A stretch of DNA of 64,000 bases from Motilimonas sp. E26 (GTDB lineage Bacteria; Pseudomonadota; Gammaproteobacteria; Enterobacterales; CBDFNC01), in contig NZ_JAIBHJ010000009.1 in NCBI RefSeq assembly GCF_021278025.1, forward strand, positions 62,001 to 126,000, given 5' to 3'. Each line of letters starts with the position of its first letter. The stretch's first letter is position 1. The notes under the pieces were generated by a model, which was not told the DNA's origin, searched no databases, and saw only the letters and a program-made list of their open reading frames with translations. Shown here piece by piece: positions 16,004 to 26,055 of the stretch. Made by a program: the position numbers and the translations under genes.

Positions 16004-18568
16004 ATGGACAAAATGAGACTGGCAGTTATCGGCAATGGCATGGTGGGACACCGTGTTATTGAAGAGTTAATCGAAAAATCCCCGCAATCCCAATTTGATA
16101 TCACTGTGTTGTGTGAAGAGCCACGCGTGGCTTACGACCGCGTGCATTTGTCGTCTTATTTTTCTCACCATACAGCAGAAGAGCTTTCGTTGGTAAAAGA
16201 AGGTTTTTATGAAAAGCATCAAGTTAAGGTGTTAATTGGCGAGCGTGCCATTACCATTAACCGCGCCGAAAAAGTCATTCATACACAAACGGGGCGTGCG
16301 GTTTATTACGATAAACTAGTTATGGCAACGGGCTCGTACCCGTTTGTGCCACCGATCAAAGGCAACGAAAGCAAAGACTGTTTTGTCTATCGCACCATTG
16401 AAGATTTGAACGCTATTGAAGCCTGTGCCCGTCGCAGCAAAAGCGGTGTAGTAGTGGGTGGGGGGTTACTTGGCCTGGAAGCCGCTGGCGCTTTAAAAGC
16501 ATTGGGCATCCAAGCTCATGTGATTGAATTTGCGCCTGTATTAATGGCAGAGCAGCTGGATGAGCAAGGCGGCAAGATGCTGCGCCGTAAAATTGAAAGC
16601 CTAGGCGTACAAGTTCACACCAGTAAAAATACCTTAGAAATTATTCCTCAGGGCACGACCGCCCGTAATACCTTGAAGTTTGCCGATGGTACTGAGTTAG
16701 AAGTGGATTTTATCGTGTTCAGTACCGGTATTCGGCCGCAAGACAAGCTGGCGAAACAGTGTGGCCTTGCCACTGGTCGCCGTGGCGGTATTGTGATTGA
16801 TGATCAGTGTATTACCTCTGATCCTGATGTATTTGCAATTGGTGAGTGTGCTTCATGGCAAGAGCAATTCTTCGGCTTAGTGGCACCAGGCTACAAAATG
16901 GCGCAAGTCACCGCCGATACCTTGTTAGGTAACGACAACCAGTTTGCTGGTGCTGACATGAGCGCCAAACTTAAATTACTGGGGGTCGATGTCGGCAGTA
17001 TAGGTGATGCCAATGGTCGTACACCGGGTTGTCGCAGTTATGTCTACAGTGATGAAAGCCAAGATCTGTACAAACGAATTATTGTCTCGAAAGATGGTAA
17101 AAAGCTGTTGGGTGCGGTGCTGGTGGGTGATGCTTCTGATTACGGCACCTTATTACAATACAAGCTTAATGATATCGAATTACCTGAACACCCAGATAGC
17201 CTAATTTTACCGTCTCGCGATGGCTGTGGTGGTGCTAAGTTAGGTGCGGATGCCCTGCCAGAGAGTGCGCAAATTTGTTCTTGTTTTGATGTTAGTAAAG
17301 GTCATATCGCGGCCGCGGTGGCTGACGGCCATACCACTATGTCAGCAATTAAAGAAGTGACCAAAGCAGGTACAGGTTGTGGCGGTTGTTTACCACTTAT
17401 TTCACAAGTGCTGAACGCTGAATTAGCCAAACAAGGTATTGAAGTTAAAAATCATTTATGCGAACACTTTGAATATTCGCGCCAAGAGCTATACCACCTA
17501 ATCAAAATTGAAGGGATTAAAACCTTTACTGAGCTGCTGGCTAAATACGGTAAGGGCTACGGCTGTGAAGTCTGTAAGCCGACAATTGGCTCGTTGTTGG
17601 CATCATGCTGGAACGAGTATGTGCTAACGCCAGAGCATAATGGTTTACAAGACACCAATGATATCTTCTTGGGCAATATGCAAAAAGACGGCACCTACTC
17701 GGTGATCCCACGGATGTCAGCTGGTGAAGTGACACCAAAAGCCTTATCTGTACTGGCGCAAGTCGCGCAAGATTACGATTTATATACCAAGGTAACAGGC
17801 GCACAACGCATTGGCTTATTTGGTGCCCGTAAAGAAGACTTACCGGCCATTTGGCAAACTTTACTCGATGCAGGCTTTGAAACTGGCCAAGCTTACGCCA
17901 AAGCATTGCGGATGGTGAAAACCTGTGTCGGTAGCACTTGGTGTCGTTTTGGTGTGCAAGACAGTGTTGGCCTCGGAGCGCTACTTGAAAACCGTTACAA
18001 GGGCATTCGCACCCCGCACAAGATGAAATTTGGCGTGTCTGGCTGCACCCGTGAGTGCGCCGAAGCACAAGGTAAAGATCTTGGTATCATCGCCACCGAT
18101 TCGGGCTGGAACATGTATGTGTGTGGTAATGGCGGTATGAAACCACAGCATGCGGTGTTATTGGCATCTGATCTCGATCAAACCACCTTATTGCAATACG
18201 TTGACCGCTTCATGATGTTCTATGTGCGCACCGCCGACAAGCTTACCCGTACTTCGGTGTGGCTGAATAATTTAGAAGGTGGCATTGATTACCTGCGTGA
18301 TGTCATCGTTCATGACAAGTTAGAAATTAATCAACAGCTTGAAGCCGATATGAGCAAGCTAATAGCGAGTTATGAATGTGAATGGGCAAAAACATTATCG
18401 GATAAAGATCAGCTAGCTCGTTTCGCACACTTTATTAACTCAGATTTAAGTGATGACAATGTGCAGTTTGTGCCAGAGCGTGGCCAAAAACGCCCCGCCT
18501 TTATTACCGAAAAAGTACCAACTTACCGTATTCAGCTGGATAACGCATTAGAGGAAGAAACTGTATGA
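16004..18568 (+). CDS. nirB: NADH-dependent nitrite reductase, large subunit NirB
   Basis: 854-aa cytosolic siroheme enzyme reducing nitrite to ammonia with NADH. Domain order: FAD site (VIGNGMVGHRVIEEL), NADH site (VVVGGGLLGLEAAGALK), a [2Fe-2S] BFD-like domain (ICSCFDVSKGHI ... GTGCGGCLP), a second Cys set (GYGCEVCKP), then the siroheme/[4Fe-4S] ligands KTCVGSTWC and VSGCTREC, and YVCGNGG. Length is usual. Stop overlaps the nirD start. The FNR site upstream predicts anaerobic induction. No siroheme synthase gene is nearby. Confidence 0.97.
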   Translation: MDKMRLAVIGNGMVGHRVIEELIEKSPQSQFDITVLCEEPRVAYDRVHLSSYFSHHTAEELSLVKEGFYEKHQVKVLIGERAITINRAEKVIHTQTGRAVYYDKLVMATGSYPFVPPIKGNESKDCFVYRTIEDLNAIEACARRSKSGVVVGGGLLGLEAAGALKALGIQAHVIEFAPVLMAEQLDEQGGKMLRRKIESLGVQVHTSKNTLEIIPQGTTARNTLKFADGTELEVDFIVFSTGIRPQDKLAKQCGLATGRRGGIVIDDQCITSDPDVFAIGECASWQEQFFGLVAPGYKMAQVTADTLLGNDNQFAGADMSAKLKLLGVDVGSIGDANGRTPGCRSYVYSDESQDLYKRIIVSKDGKKLLGAVLVGDASDYGTLLQYKLNDIELPEHPDSLILPSRDGCGGAKLGADALPESAQICSCFDVSKGHIAAAVADGHTTMSAIKEVTKAGTGCGGCLPLISQVLNAELAKQGIEVKNHLCEHFEYSRQELYHLIKIEGIKTFTELLAKYGKGYGCEVCKPTIGSLLASCWNEYVLTPEHNGLQDTNDIFLGNMQKDGTYSVIPRMSAGEVTPKALSVLAQVAQDYDLYTKVTGAQRIGLFGARKEDLPAIWQTLLDAGFETGQAYAKALRMVKTCVGSTWCRFGVQDSVGLGALLENRYKGIRTPHKMKFGVSGCTRECAEAQGKDLGIIATDSGWNMYVCGNGGMKPQHAVLLASDLDQTTLLQYVDRFMMFYVRTADKLTRTSVWLNNLEGGIDYLRDVIVHDKLEINQQLEADMSKLIASYECEWAKTLSDKDQLARFAHFINSDLSDDNVQFVPERGQKRPAFITEKVPTYRIQLDNALEEETV

Positions 18569-18900
18569 GTAAGAATAACAAATGGTTCAGCGTGTGTGAG
18601 TTAAGCAAAATCTATCCTGCCACGGGGGTATGTGCTCTCGTCAATGATAAACAGGTGGCATTGTTTCGCCCTTATAACGATGAGCAAATTTTCGCCCTAA
18701 ACAATATGGATCCGTTTGGTCAGGCGAATGTGCTATCACGTGGCGTTATTTGTCAGCATGGCGATGCGTTGTGGGTGGCATCGCCATTAAAGAAACAGCG
18801 TTTTAACTTGACTGATGGATCATGTTTAGAGAATGCGGAAATAGCCGTTCCAGCCTATCAAACTCGGGTTAAAAACGGGGTGGTTGAGGTGCTGGCATAG
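18565..18900 (+). CDS. nirD: Nitrite reductase small subunit NirD
   Basis: 111-aa Rieske-fold partner of NirB. The sequence keeps the Rieske fold (WFSVCELSKIYPATGVCALV, then GVICQHGDALWVASPLKKQRF) but lacks the paired Cys-His iron-sulfur ligands, as is normal for NirD. It overlaps the nirB stop by four bases, giving stoichiometric expression. Confidence 0.95.
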   Translation: MSKNNKWFSVCELSKIYPATGVCALVNDKQVALFRPYNDEQIFALNNMDPFGQANVLSRGVICQHGDALWVASPLKKQRFNLTDGSCLENAEIAVPAYQTRVKNGVVEVLA

Positions 18901-19009
18901 CCAAAAGCTGACATAACCACAGGGCTTTCCGGTTTTACTAGCACTGTGCTGGTGGTTTGAAAGCCTTACATTATGTCATTTTTTTTAATTATTAGCGCAA
19001 GGATGATTT

Positions 19010-19819
19010 ATGTCATACGTTAAACCTGCTGAATTTGTACAAACCATGATAGATGCTGGCGAAAGCAAAGTGTTTATGTCAACGCGCGACACCATTATTC
19101 GCGGCACCATGGCGGGGGCTATTTTAGCCATTGCTGTTGCTGTTGCGATTACTACCGCCGTGCAAACCGGCATTCCTATTACTGGGGCACTGGTGTTTCC
19201 CGTTGGTTTTGTGATTTTGAATCTAATGGGCTTTGACTTATTAACTGGTGTATTTGCGTTAGCGCCGTTGGCCTTATTTGAACAGCGCCCTGGTGTGACT
19301 AAGGCCGGTGTTTTACGCAACTGGTTACTGGTGGCGTTGGGTAACTTGATTGGCGCAGTCAGTGTGGCTTTTTTAGTCGCGTTAACTTTTACCATGAATT
19401 TCAGCATGGATCCCGGTGCAGTGGGGCAAGCGTTTATTAAAGCCTCAACTGCCCGCTCATTAGGTTTTGCGGAACACGGCTTAAACGGTTGGATCACTGT
19501 CTTCGTGAAGGGGATTTTATGTAACTGGATGGTGTGCTTAGGGGTCGTGGGGGCCATGGTATCAAAATCGGTCAGTGGCAAAGTGTTGGCTATGTGGTTT
19601 CCTATTTTTATCTTTTTCGGTTTAGTATTTGAGCATGCCGTGGTGAATATGTATTTGTTCCCATTAGGAATGATGTTAGGCGCTGAATTTACCATTGTGG
19701 ATTGGTTAGTTTGGAACCAAATTCCAGTAACCTTAGGCAACTTAGTGGGCGGTCTAGTGTTTACCGGTTTAGCGTTATACGCCACTCATGGTAAAACGCT
19801 GCCTGCTCGTAATCTGTAG
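19010..19819 (+). CDS. nirC: Formate/nitrite transporter family channel (NirC-like)
   Basis: 269-aa inner-membrane pentameric channel of the FNT family, with six membrane segments (for example AGAILAIAVAVAITTAVQTG, and LCNWMVCLGVVGAMVSKS). Position directly after nirBD (110-base gap, good AAGGATG ribosome site) points to nitrite import for NirBD. FocA-like formate transport cannot be excluded from sequence. Confidence 0.92.
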   Translation: MSYVKPAEFVQTMIDAGESKVFMSTRDTIIRGTMAGAILAIAVAVAITTAVQTGIPITGALVFPVGFVILNLMGFDLLTGVFALAPLALFEQRPGVTKAGVLRNWLLVALGNLIGAVSVAFLVALTFTMNFSMDPGAVGQAFIKASTARSLGFAEHGLNGWITVFVKGILCNWMVCLGVVGAMVSKSVSGKVLAMWFPIFIFFGLVFEHAVVNMYLFPLGMMLGAEFTIVDWLVWNQIPVTLGNLVGGLVFTGLALYATHGKTLPARNL

Positions 19820-19840
19820 TTTAAAGAACTGACAGCAACA

Positions 19841-19877
19841 AAAAGGCGCCGAGGCTGTTGCCTTAGCGCCTTTTATT
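19841..19877. terminator. Bidirectional terminator between nirC and ilvE
   Basis: AAAAGGCGC pairs with GCGCCTTTT and is followed by TTTTATTTTG. A-run on one side and T-run on the other let it work for both convergent genes. Confidence 0.85.
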
Positions 19878-19892
19878 TTGTTGCAGCAGAGC

Positions 19893-20984
19893 CTAAGAGG
19901 CGATGCGTTCGACTTTTTGCAACCAGCCTTCAGGGGCTTGGACATAGCCTTTTTGCATGTCGGTATACAATTTGTAAATGCGTTGCACATGCTCACCAAC
20001 CTCACCATTACCAACAGTAACAACGCGGCCATCTTCAAAAATATAAGAGCCAACGGCAGAGACTACGGCAGCGGTGCCAAAACCACCTGCTTCAATAATT
20101 TCACCTGACTCTATATCAGCAATAAACTGATCTAACATGATGGTTTCTTGGCGCACCTCACAACCCAATTGCTCGCCTAATTCCATGATGGATTGCGAAG
20201 TGATGGATTTTAAAATTGTGTCGGTAAAGGTCGGGATGATCACGGTACCATCTTTCAGAATATGGAAGTGATTCATTGCGCCAGCTTCTTCAATTTGCTG
20301 ATTATTGGCATCCAAATACAGCACTTGGGATGCGCCAAATTCAGCAGCTGCCTGGCCTGCTCGCAACGATGCCGCATAGTTTCCTGCTGCTTTTGATGCC
20401 CCAGTGCCACCTGAAACTGCGCGATGGAATGTTTTACTGATCAGCAATCGTATGCCCTTGTTAACACCTGCAGCGTAGTAAGCACCACTTGGGCTTAACA
20501 CTACGCAGAAAGTGTAGCTTTTGCTGGCGCCAATGGAGAGACGGTCTTCTGTGGCAAAAATAAATGGACGAATATACAAACATGCGCCTTGCTGCATTGG
20601 AAACCACAAGCGATCAACGTCGATTAAGGCATTAATGGCATCAATTTGCATTTGTTCATCGAGATGAGGAATGCAAAGGATATCGGCAGAGCGATTCATT
20701 CGCTCGGCATTTTTATTGATGCGAAATGTGTAAATTTCACCATCTTCATGCATGAAGGCCTTGGCCCCTTCAAAAATTGATTGGCCATAATGCAGCGCCA
20801 TTGCTCCTGGCGCCATTTCAAATGGCCCGTAAGGCACAATGCGTGGATCACGCCACTCGCCGTCTCGGTAATCCATGAGAAACATATGCTCGGTTCTGAG
20901 GTTACCAAAGCCAACATTTTCATCTGGCTTAAATGGTTCGGTGCGGCGCTCCGACGCCGATTTTAAGTTGTAAGTTATTTCCAT
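19893..20984 (-). CDS. ilvE: Branched-chain amino-acid aminotransferase
   Basis: 363-aa class IV PLP enzyme making Leu, Ile and Val from their 2-oxo acids. The PLP lysine is in GASKAAGNYAASL, and the motif EEAGAMNHFHILKDG plus the glycine-rich ESGEIIEAGGFGTAA stretch fit the long (eukaryote-like) BCAT type rather than the 309-aa E. coli IlvE. It stands alone. An ATG at the second codon position is used; a GTG just before it is also in frame. Confidence 0.94.
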   Translation of the reverse strand: MEITYNLKSASERRTEPFKPDENVGFGNLRTEHMFLMDYRDGEWRDPRIVPYGPFEMAPGAMALHYGQSIFEGAKAFMHEDGEIYTFRINKNAERMNRSADILCIPHLDEQMQIDAINALIDVDRLWFPMQQGACLYIRPFIFATEDRLSIGASKSYTFCVVLSPSGAYYAAGVNKGIRLLISKTFHRAVSGGTGASKAAGNYAASLRAGQAAAEFGASQVLYLDANNQQIEEAGAMNHFHILKDGTVIIPTFTDTILKSITSQSIMELGEQLGCEVRQETIMLDQFIADIESGEIIEAGGFGTAAVVSAVGSYIFEDGRVVTVGNGEVGEHVQRIYKLYTDMQKGYVQAPEGWLQKVERIAS

Positions 20985-21221
20985 CACAGACCACCTTGAT
21001 TAGAGAGATAAGCAGACTAGGTAGCGATGAGAATAATGTCAAGAGGTTGCACACTTTGTCTTATTCAAAAGGTCTTAAGTCGATAATTATTGTTCTATCC
21101 ATAGCGCTTTCATCTGTAAACTCACATTTTTCTACTATCTTGATTTTTATGTTGGTAGGTGTGTTGTTGCATGGTTTAAGGTGTAATTTTTGTTCGTATA
21201 GCTGCGTATGAAGGAAAAATG

Positions 21222-23117
21222 ATGCTTAGTTCGTTAAAAGCAAAAATGGTGACGATGGTGCTACTTGTGTTATTGGCGACTGTCGGAGTTTTGATTTCAG
21301 TAAGCTACTTTAAGGCGGCGACCCAGAAGTTAGCATCTATTGAAAATGAAAGCCACAACCAGCTATCGGCTTACGCATTTGGTATTGCGAACTGGTTAGA
21401 CAGTAAGCGCAGTGCGATTAAAGGTATGCAATTAGCCGCGGAGCGCATGCCTCCCGACAGAGTCTATTCTCACCTACAACAAACGTTGCTATCGGGTGAT
21501 TTTATCCTGACCTACTATGGCACGGAACAAGGAGAGATGTTCCGAAATGATCCAAAATTAACCAGCCCTGAAGGATTTGATCCGAGAACACGCAGTTGGT
21601 ACAAGTCTGCAAAATCGACAAATGATGTTGTTATTAGCAAGCCATTTGTTAGTGTTACGGCGCAAAAAACAGTGGTGGCGGTGGCCACATCAGTGAAAAT
21701 TGATGGGAAGTTCTACGGTGTGGTAGGGGCTAATTTGGCCTTGGATAAATTATCACAAGATGTAGCAAAAATACCAATGATAGGTGACAGTCAAGCAATC
21801 TTGGTGGACGGCTCCGGTCTGATTATTGCGTATCAGGATCATCAGTATAATTTGAAGCAACTAAGTGATGTATCGAATAATTTAACCCATAGTTTAGTGA
21901 GCGAACTGTCTCAAACTAATAATGTGGCGGAGCTAGAAGTTCAGGGTATGCAAAGTTTAGTTTTAGCTCGTAAAGTACCCAATACAGATTGGTATCTAGT
22001 GTCGGTGCTAGATAAATCCCCCTTACTTGCACCATTAACGCGTTTACTCTATGAGCAAATCGGCATGGGTGTGATAACGCTTATTCTCGTTGCGTTAATT
22101 GTTTCTCTAGTTGTTGGTCGTTTGCTTAAAGAACTGATTGATGTGTCAAATGCGTTGGCTGATATTGCTAATGGCGAGGGCGATTTAACTGCTCGAATTA
22201 ATACTAAGAGCCAAGATGAAGTAGGTAGGCTAGGCGTTAATTTCAATGCTTTTGTAGAGCGGATCCATGTGATGGTGAAAAAATTATCGCAAGTGACTCA
22301 CGCGCTTAATGAACGCGCCGTTTCAACTGCTAATGTTTCTGAACAAACGCCCATGCGACTAACTCATCAGCAAGATGAGATAACTCAGGTGGCTACAGCG
22401 GTAACGGAAATGGTTTCCGCGACAATGCAAATCGCGAGTAATGCTGATAGTGCTGCAGAAAGTGCTAATTTATCAGTTCAACTCAGTCGAACAGGCTTAA
22501 ACCAAATGGAAAAAAGCCAACATTCTATTCTTGCCTTATCTGAAGAGGTGAATACCTCGGTTGCGATTATTGGAGAGTTAGATCAGCACGCTAAGGAGAT
22601 TAGTAGTATTATTTCGACCATTAGTGATATTGCTGAGCAAACTAATTTGTTGGCGTTAAATGCTGCCATTGAGGCCGCCAGAGCGGGTGAGCAGGGCCGA
22701 GGGTTTGCTGTGGTTGCAGATGAAGTTCGGATATTGTCTCAGCGTACCCATAAATCTACCAATGAAATTCAAGCCATGATAGAAGCATTACAGCAATCTA
22801 CAGAGCAGGCTGTTTCTGTGATGAAAGGTAGCTATGGCATGTCGCAACAGAGTGTCGATGATGTCAACTTAGCAGGTGAGAGCCTAAGAAATATTAGCCT
22901 TTCAATCACTGAAATCAGTGATATGGCAACGCAGATAGCTACTGCGGCGGAAGAGCAAGCAAAAGTGACGGAAGAAATTAGTCGCAACACAGAAGCTGCA
23001 CGTGAAGTGTCTTACTCGTTAGCAGATAATGCCAAAATGAGGTGGAGCAAGCACTATCGCTTAAGGAGCTGGCCAGCACTATTGAGCTTTCGGTGGGAAG
23101 GTTTAAAGTTTAATTAA
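21222..23117 (+). CDS. Methyl-accepting chemotaxis protein with frameshifted C-terminus
   Basis: Chemoreceptor: membrane segment at about residues 8-30, a dCache-type periplasmic sensor ([12 protein letters not shown], then [16 protein letters not shown]), second membrane segment, HAMP, and the signalling hairpin tip [20 protein letters not shown]-like ([19 protein letters not shown]). After A-D-N-A-K the frame reads an unrelated tail ([11 protein letters not shown]...). Shifting back one base at the A-run 23034-23037 restores [14 protein letters not shown]...VGRFKV with a stop at 23113, the normal receptor ending. A one-base deletion or sequencing error is therefore likely. Signalling core is intact. 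The ATG after AAGGA is used; one codon earlier is possible. Confidence 0.9.
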   Translation: MLSSLKAKMVTMVLLVLLATVGVLISVSYFKAATQKLASIENESHNQLSAYAFGIANWLDSKRSAIKGMQLAAERMPPDRVYSHLQQTLLSGDFILTYYGTEQGEMFRNDPKLTSPEGFDPRTRSWYKSAKSTNDVVISKPFVSVTAQKTVVAVATSVKIDGKFYGVVGANLALDKLSQDVAKIPMIGDSQAILVDGSGLIIAYQDHQYNLKQLSDVSNNLTHSLVSELSQTNNVAELEVQGMQSLVLARKVPNTDWYLVSVLDKSPLLAPLTRLLYEQIGMGVITLILVALIVSLVVGRLLKELIDVSNALADIANGEGDLTARINTKSQDEVGRLGVNFNAFVERIHVMVKKLSQVTHALNERAVSTANVSEQTPMRLTHQQDEITQVATAVTEMVSATMQIASNADSAAESANLSVQLSRTGLNQMEKSQHSILALSEEVNTSVAIIGELDQHAKEISSIISTISDIAEQTNLLALNAAIEAARAGEQGRGFAVVADEVRILSQRTHKSTNEIQAMIEALQQSTEQAVSVMKGSYGMSQQSVDDVNLAGESLRNISLSITEISDMATQIATAAEEQAKVTEEISRNTEAAREVSYSLADNAKMRWSKHYRLRSWPALLSFRWEGLKFN

Positions 23118-23200
23118 CCCAAGTTCTGGATAAGTAAAATATACTTTATTCACTCGTAATAGACTTAAGCAAAACCGAAGTTAATTAGTATGGCTTTTTC

Positions 23201-23226
23201 GGCAACCTGTACTCAGGTTGCCTTTT
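23201..23226 (+). terminator. Terminator after the chemoreceptor gene
   Basis: GGCAACCT/AGGTTGCC stem with GTACTC loop followed by TTTT, about 85 bases past the stop codon. Confidence 0.8.
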
Positions 23227-23255
23227 AGTTGAAGCTAGAATCTCTGCTTATGGAA

Positions 23256-23846
23256 CTACAGCACCTTAAGGCTCTTTATCCACAATGTTTTTGTTTCACC
23301 TGTTGTAAAATTTAGCTTGGGGGAAAGGTAGATATCTTGCACATTACTTAAGTTTAATGGGATGTCTTTTGCGCTCTCTGGCGCCCAACTAGGTTGTTTA
23401 AAATCACTGGCATGCAGCTGTGTTGTTACCCAGTCAGTGGATGCCGGGATCACCGTTTGGTAATGTGCGTAAGAGCCGTCGCCCTTGGCACCAAAATCAG
23501 ACTGAGAAAATTTTACCGCGACATCTGATTCTGCGCGGTAGGTTATTTCTACTCGGTCTACCCCTGTTAGTGGTGTGGCTGTGGCACAAACCAACTCAAC
23601 AAATGGCCAACCTTTGCCTTCTTGTTTTTTCGCTAAAGTAAACTGTACTTGAATCTGTTCATTTTGAACTAATGGCTCCGAAGCGTTGAAGCTAGAGCCA
23701 AAGCTATCTGTTGCGGCGTTCCACTTAGCGGTATGAAGTAAATTGACGCCCTTAATATCATTGGCAGCTTGCACCGAGGGTGCTGTTAAAGCGCTGTACA
23801 GGATTGTGAAAAATAAAAATCTTTTACTTGGAATCGATGCCATCAT
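23256..23846 (-). CDS. Secreted CIA30/carbohydrate-binding-like protein
   Basis: 196-aa exported protein: signal peptide MMASIPSKRFLFFTILYSALTAPSVQA, then a beta-sandwich-like domain. Stretches such as WPFVELVCATATPLTGVDRVE, EITYRAESDVAVKFSQSDFG and YAHYQTVIPAS resemble galactose-binding/CIA30-type modules seen in sugar-related proteins. No catalytic residues are evident. I start at the paired ATG behind CGAGG, which gives a clean signal peptide; 23 upstream codons are open but look untranslated. Confidence 0.6.
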   Translation of the reverse strand: MMASIPSKRFLFFTILYSALTAPSVQAANDIKGVNLLHTAKWNAATDSFGSSFNASEPLVQNEQIQVQFTLAKKQEGKGWPFVELVCATATPLTGVDRVEITYRAESDVAVKFSQSDFGAKGDGSYAHYQTVIPASTDWVTTQLHASDFKQPSWAPESAKDIPLNLSNVQDIYLSPKLNFTTGETKTLWIKSLKVL

Positions 23847-24021
23847 GAGCAAAAACCTCGTTATATTAGTGGTTTTTGTAGTATTGGTTTTCCGATTTAA
23901 TATGTCATTAAGCATACAGTTAAAGTATGGGCTACATCATTCTATAGCGCTTAAATCGCTAATATTTGTGAGATGTCTCTTTTTTAATTGTTTGGGGGAC
24001 TGGCAATAGGAAAAATCTCAT

Positions 24022-24057
24022 GAGCTGGCGTATTGCTTTGTCGCAATACGCCAGCTC
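24022..24057. other. Perfect 14-bp hairpin in intergenic DNA
   Basis: GAGCTGGCGTATTG pairs with CAATACGCCAGCTC around an 8-base loop. There is no T-run on either side, so it is not a standard terminator. It sits between two minus-strand genes and before a dispersed repeat. Confidence 0.6.
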
Positions 24058-24138
24058 GAATGAGGTTGACTAAATTAACTTGAATCTTGTTGGATAAGCG
24101 AAATAGCATGTTTTCCTGCAAAAACGCTGTGAATATGT

Positions 24139-24203
24139 CCCTATACGCTTTGCGTTTTCATCCCTGAAAACGAAATTTTCCGTAAAACATGCTTTATTTG
24201 GCT
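24139..24203. repeat. Dispersed intergenic repeat, copy 1
   Basis: Contains CTATACGCTTTGCGTTTTCA, then TCCCTGAAAACGAAA and CCGTAAAACATGC, ending TTTGGCT. The same block in the same orientation occurs at 27079-27140. The inner CGTTTTCATCCCTGAAAACG forms a hairpin. With the hairpin at 24022-24057 it accounts for most of this 400-base gap. Confidence 0.7.
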
Positions 24204-24242
24204 GCTACTGGCTTAAACAGAACTCGGGTTAAACTAATGAGG

Positions 24243-25208
24243 TTAGAACGCGAGTCCTTGCAGTTTTCCCGCTTTTAGCTCGGCGCGGCTGGTGGCTGTT
24301 TCGCTTTGTAATTTTTGCTCATCGGCTTCTAGTTCAGCTTCATTGCCGACAAAGTTGCCCAAACTTGAGTCTAACAACGCGGCTTCAATCCACTGGCTGA
24401 GCTCAGCAGTTTGTTGTTGCAGTGTGTCTTCATCAGCAGAAAATTGCTCACCTTTACCCATGTCATGTAAACCCGCAATGGCACCACTAACAAAGCAGCT
24501 CACGCGGTTGCTGGCAAAATGCAGTGAATTTTTGTTGTTCGCTTGGCTTTTGTCGATCACACTTAGTAGGTAAGCGGCGTTTACTAAGCGTTGCAGAGCG
24601 TCTGCTTCATTGGCGGGGATACGCGATTTGTCTTGGTGGTAATCGAGCCACAGACAAAACATAGTGCCGGCATTAAAGTCCGCGTCGGTGATTAAGGCGC
24701 GACGTTCAACCAGAGTGGTTTCAGCTAGTGCGGCATGGCCAAACATGACTTGTGAGACTTGATGAAAGTACAGCAGTAATGCGATATCAAGCGCGAGTTT
24801 AATGCTCGCCTCATCAGCTTGGTCTGTGTCTGCAAACCATTGCGTTAAGCTGGTTTGATCTTTTTGTAAGCGAGACTTAGCAATTTTGTTCTCATTAGCG
24901 CAAACCGTTAAATAGCTTAACTCTAAGGCGATTGATAGGCAGCTGGCGGCCAGTGTTAAGCTATTTTCGAATTGGTAGTGTTGTTCTTTCGCTGACTTAA
25001 CAATCTGATGTATCCACGCTGGCGTACTTTGCGGTATTAGTTCAATTGCCCATTGCTCTGGTGCCAGTTTATGTTGATTGAGTTGCTGGTTAAAAAAACA
25101 AGTCTCGTTATAGCTTTGTTTGGCAATACGATGGGCTAAGTCTAAACGAGTGCCGCTTAAGGTTGGATACGCAGCGGCAAATTGGGTTAAATCGGGAAAG
25201 CTAAACAT
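24243..25208 (-). CDS. Hypothetical cytosolic helical protein
   Basis: 321-aa protein I do not recognise. It is predicted all-helical, acidic, with no signal peptide or membrane segment. The end (AELEADEQKLQSETATSRAELK) looks like a coiled coil. Central motifs such as ALDIALLLYFHQVSQVMFGHAAL and GTMFCLWLDYHQDKSRIP do not match a catalytic family I know. I start at MFSFPDLTQF; 12 codons before it are open but there is no good ribosome site. The MgtC-like gene follows on its upstream side and may share a transcript. Confidence 0.6.
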   Translation of the reverse strand: MFSFPDLTQFAAAYPTLSGTRLDLAHRIAKQSYNETCFFNQQLNQHKLAPEQWAIELIPQSTPAWIHQIVKSAKEQHYQFENSLTLAASCLSIALELSYLTVCANENKIAKSRLQKDQTSLTQWFADTDQADEASIKLALDIALLLYFHQVSQVMFGHAALAETTLVERRALITDADFNAGTMFCLWLDYHQDKSRIPANEADALQRLVNAAYLLSVIDKSQANNKNSLHFASNRVSCFVSGAIAGLHDMGKGEQFSADEDTLQQQTAELSQWIEAALLDSSLGNFVGNEAELEADEQKLQSETATSRAELKAGKLQGLAF

Positions 25209-25283
25209 GGATGAGCCTATAAAAGATAAATACCGCGCTAGCATAGCGCGGCTGATTTATTCGGTACAGCTTAGCTGACATTT

Positions 25284-25814
25284 TTATACTTCTTCTGGTG
25301 CTTGCGGCGTGTTTGCTCGGCTATTACGCTTGGCCTTAATCAATTTACGTTTTCGGCTATAGAAGTGCGCATGTACACCTTGGCGCATAAATTTAAAACT
25401 GTTTTCCAGCAAATCGACGCCAACCAGTATCAGTAATACCAGTAGTGTGATTATCAGCGCTTGACGCTCAAAACCGATACCTATCATTAAGCCAATGGCT
25501 GCAAGCATCCAAATACTGGCAGCAGAGGTGACGCCCATCACTTGACCATCGCGGGACATCATTACCCCAGCTCCTAAAAAGCCAACACCAGTAATAATTT
25601 GACCATAAACTCTGGCTTGATCTAAAGAATGGGGCGAGAGTGATATTCCCACTTTTAAAAAACTGTAAGTGCCGAGTACAATTAAGCAGGCAGTGCGAAT
25701 ACCAACCGGCTTGCCACGATATTGACGTTCAAATCCGATTAAGCCAGCACAAATGACGCAGAATAATATGCCGTGCCAATCAAACGGGTAAATGTTAAGC
25801 AAATTGTCGGACAT
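25284..25814 (-). CDS. MgtC/SapB-family membrane protein
   Basis: 176-aa inner-membrane protein. FCVICAGLIGFERQYRGKPVGIRTA and GQIITGVGFLGAGVMM, followed by GVTSAASIWMLAAIG, are the core MgtC/SapB signatures across four membrane helices. MgtC proteins help cells survive low magnesium and, in pathogens, act on the F-type ATPase. The tail is short and basic, without the long regulatory domain of Salmonella MgtC, so it is closer to the plain SapB type. Confidence 0.9.
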   Translation of the reverse strand: MSDNLLNIYPFDWHGILFCVICAGLIGFERQYRGKPVGIRTACLIVLGTYSFLKVGISLSPHSLDQARVYGQIITGVGFLGAGVMMSRDGQVMGVTSAASIWMLAAIGLMIGIGFERQALIITLLVLLILVGVDLLENSFKFMRQGVHAHFYSRKRKLIKAKRNSRANTPQAPEEV

Positions 25815-26055
25815 GGTTACTCCTCTATCTTAGGGCCGCAATATGCGACTAACCGAGTTGTGAAACAAGTATTTATTGAGTGAATTATTTTTGTGCTGAA
25901 ATGAAAAATCTCCACTTAGATAATGTGATACCACTGTGTGAGTTGGTTATAAGATATTAGAATATAAAATTAGCAAGACTGATAATTTCTGATATAAAGA
26001 GAAGAGTAAATTCAGCGTAGTATGGATACGCATTTAACAATATTAGGAAAATGTG

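Noticed and set aside
18985-19785. Long open frame opposite nirC
   Set aside because: Low-complexity Thr/Pro/Asn-rich product, exactly antisense to a clear FNT channel; a shadow frame.
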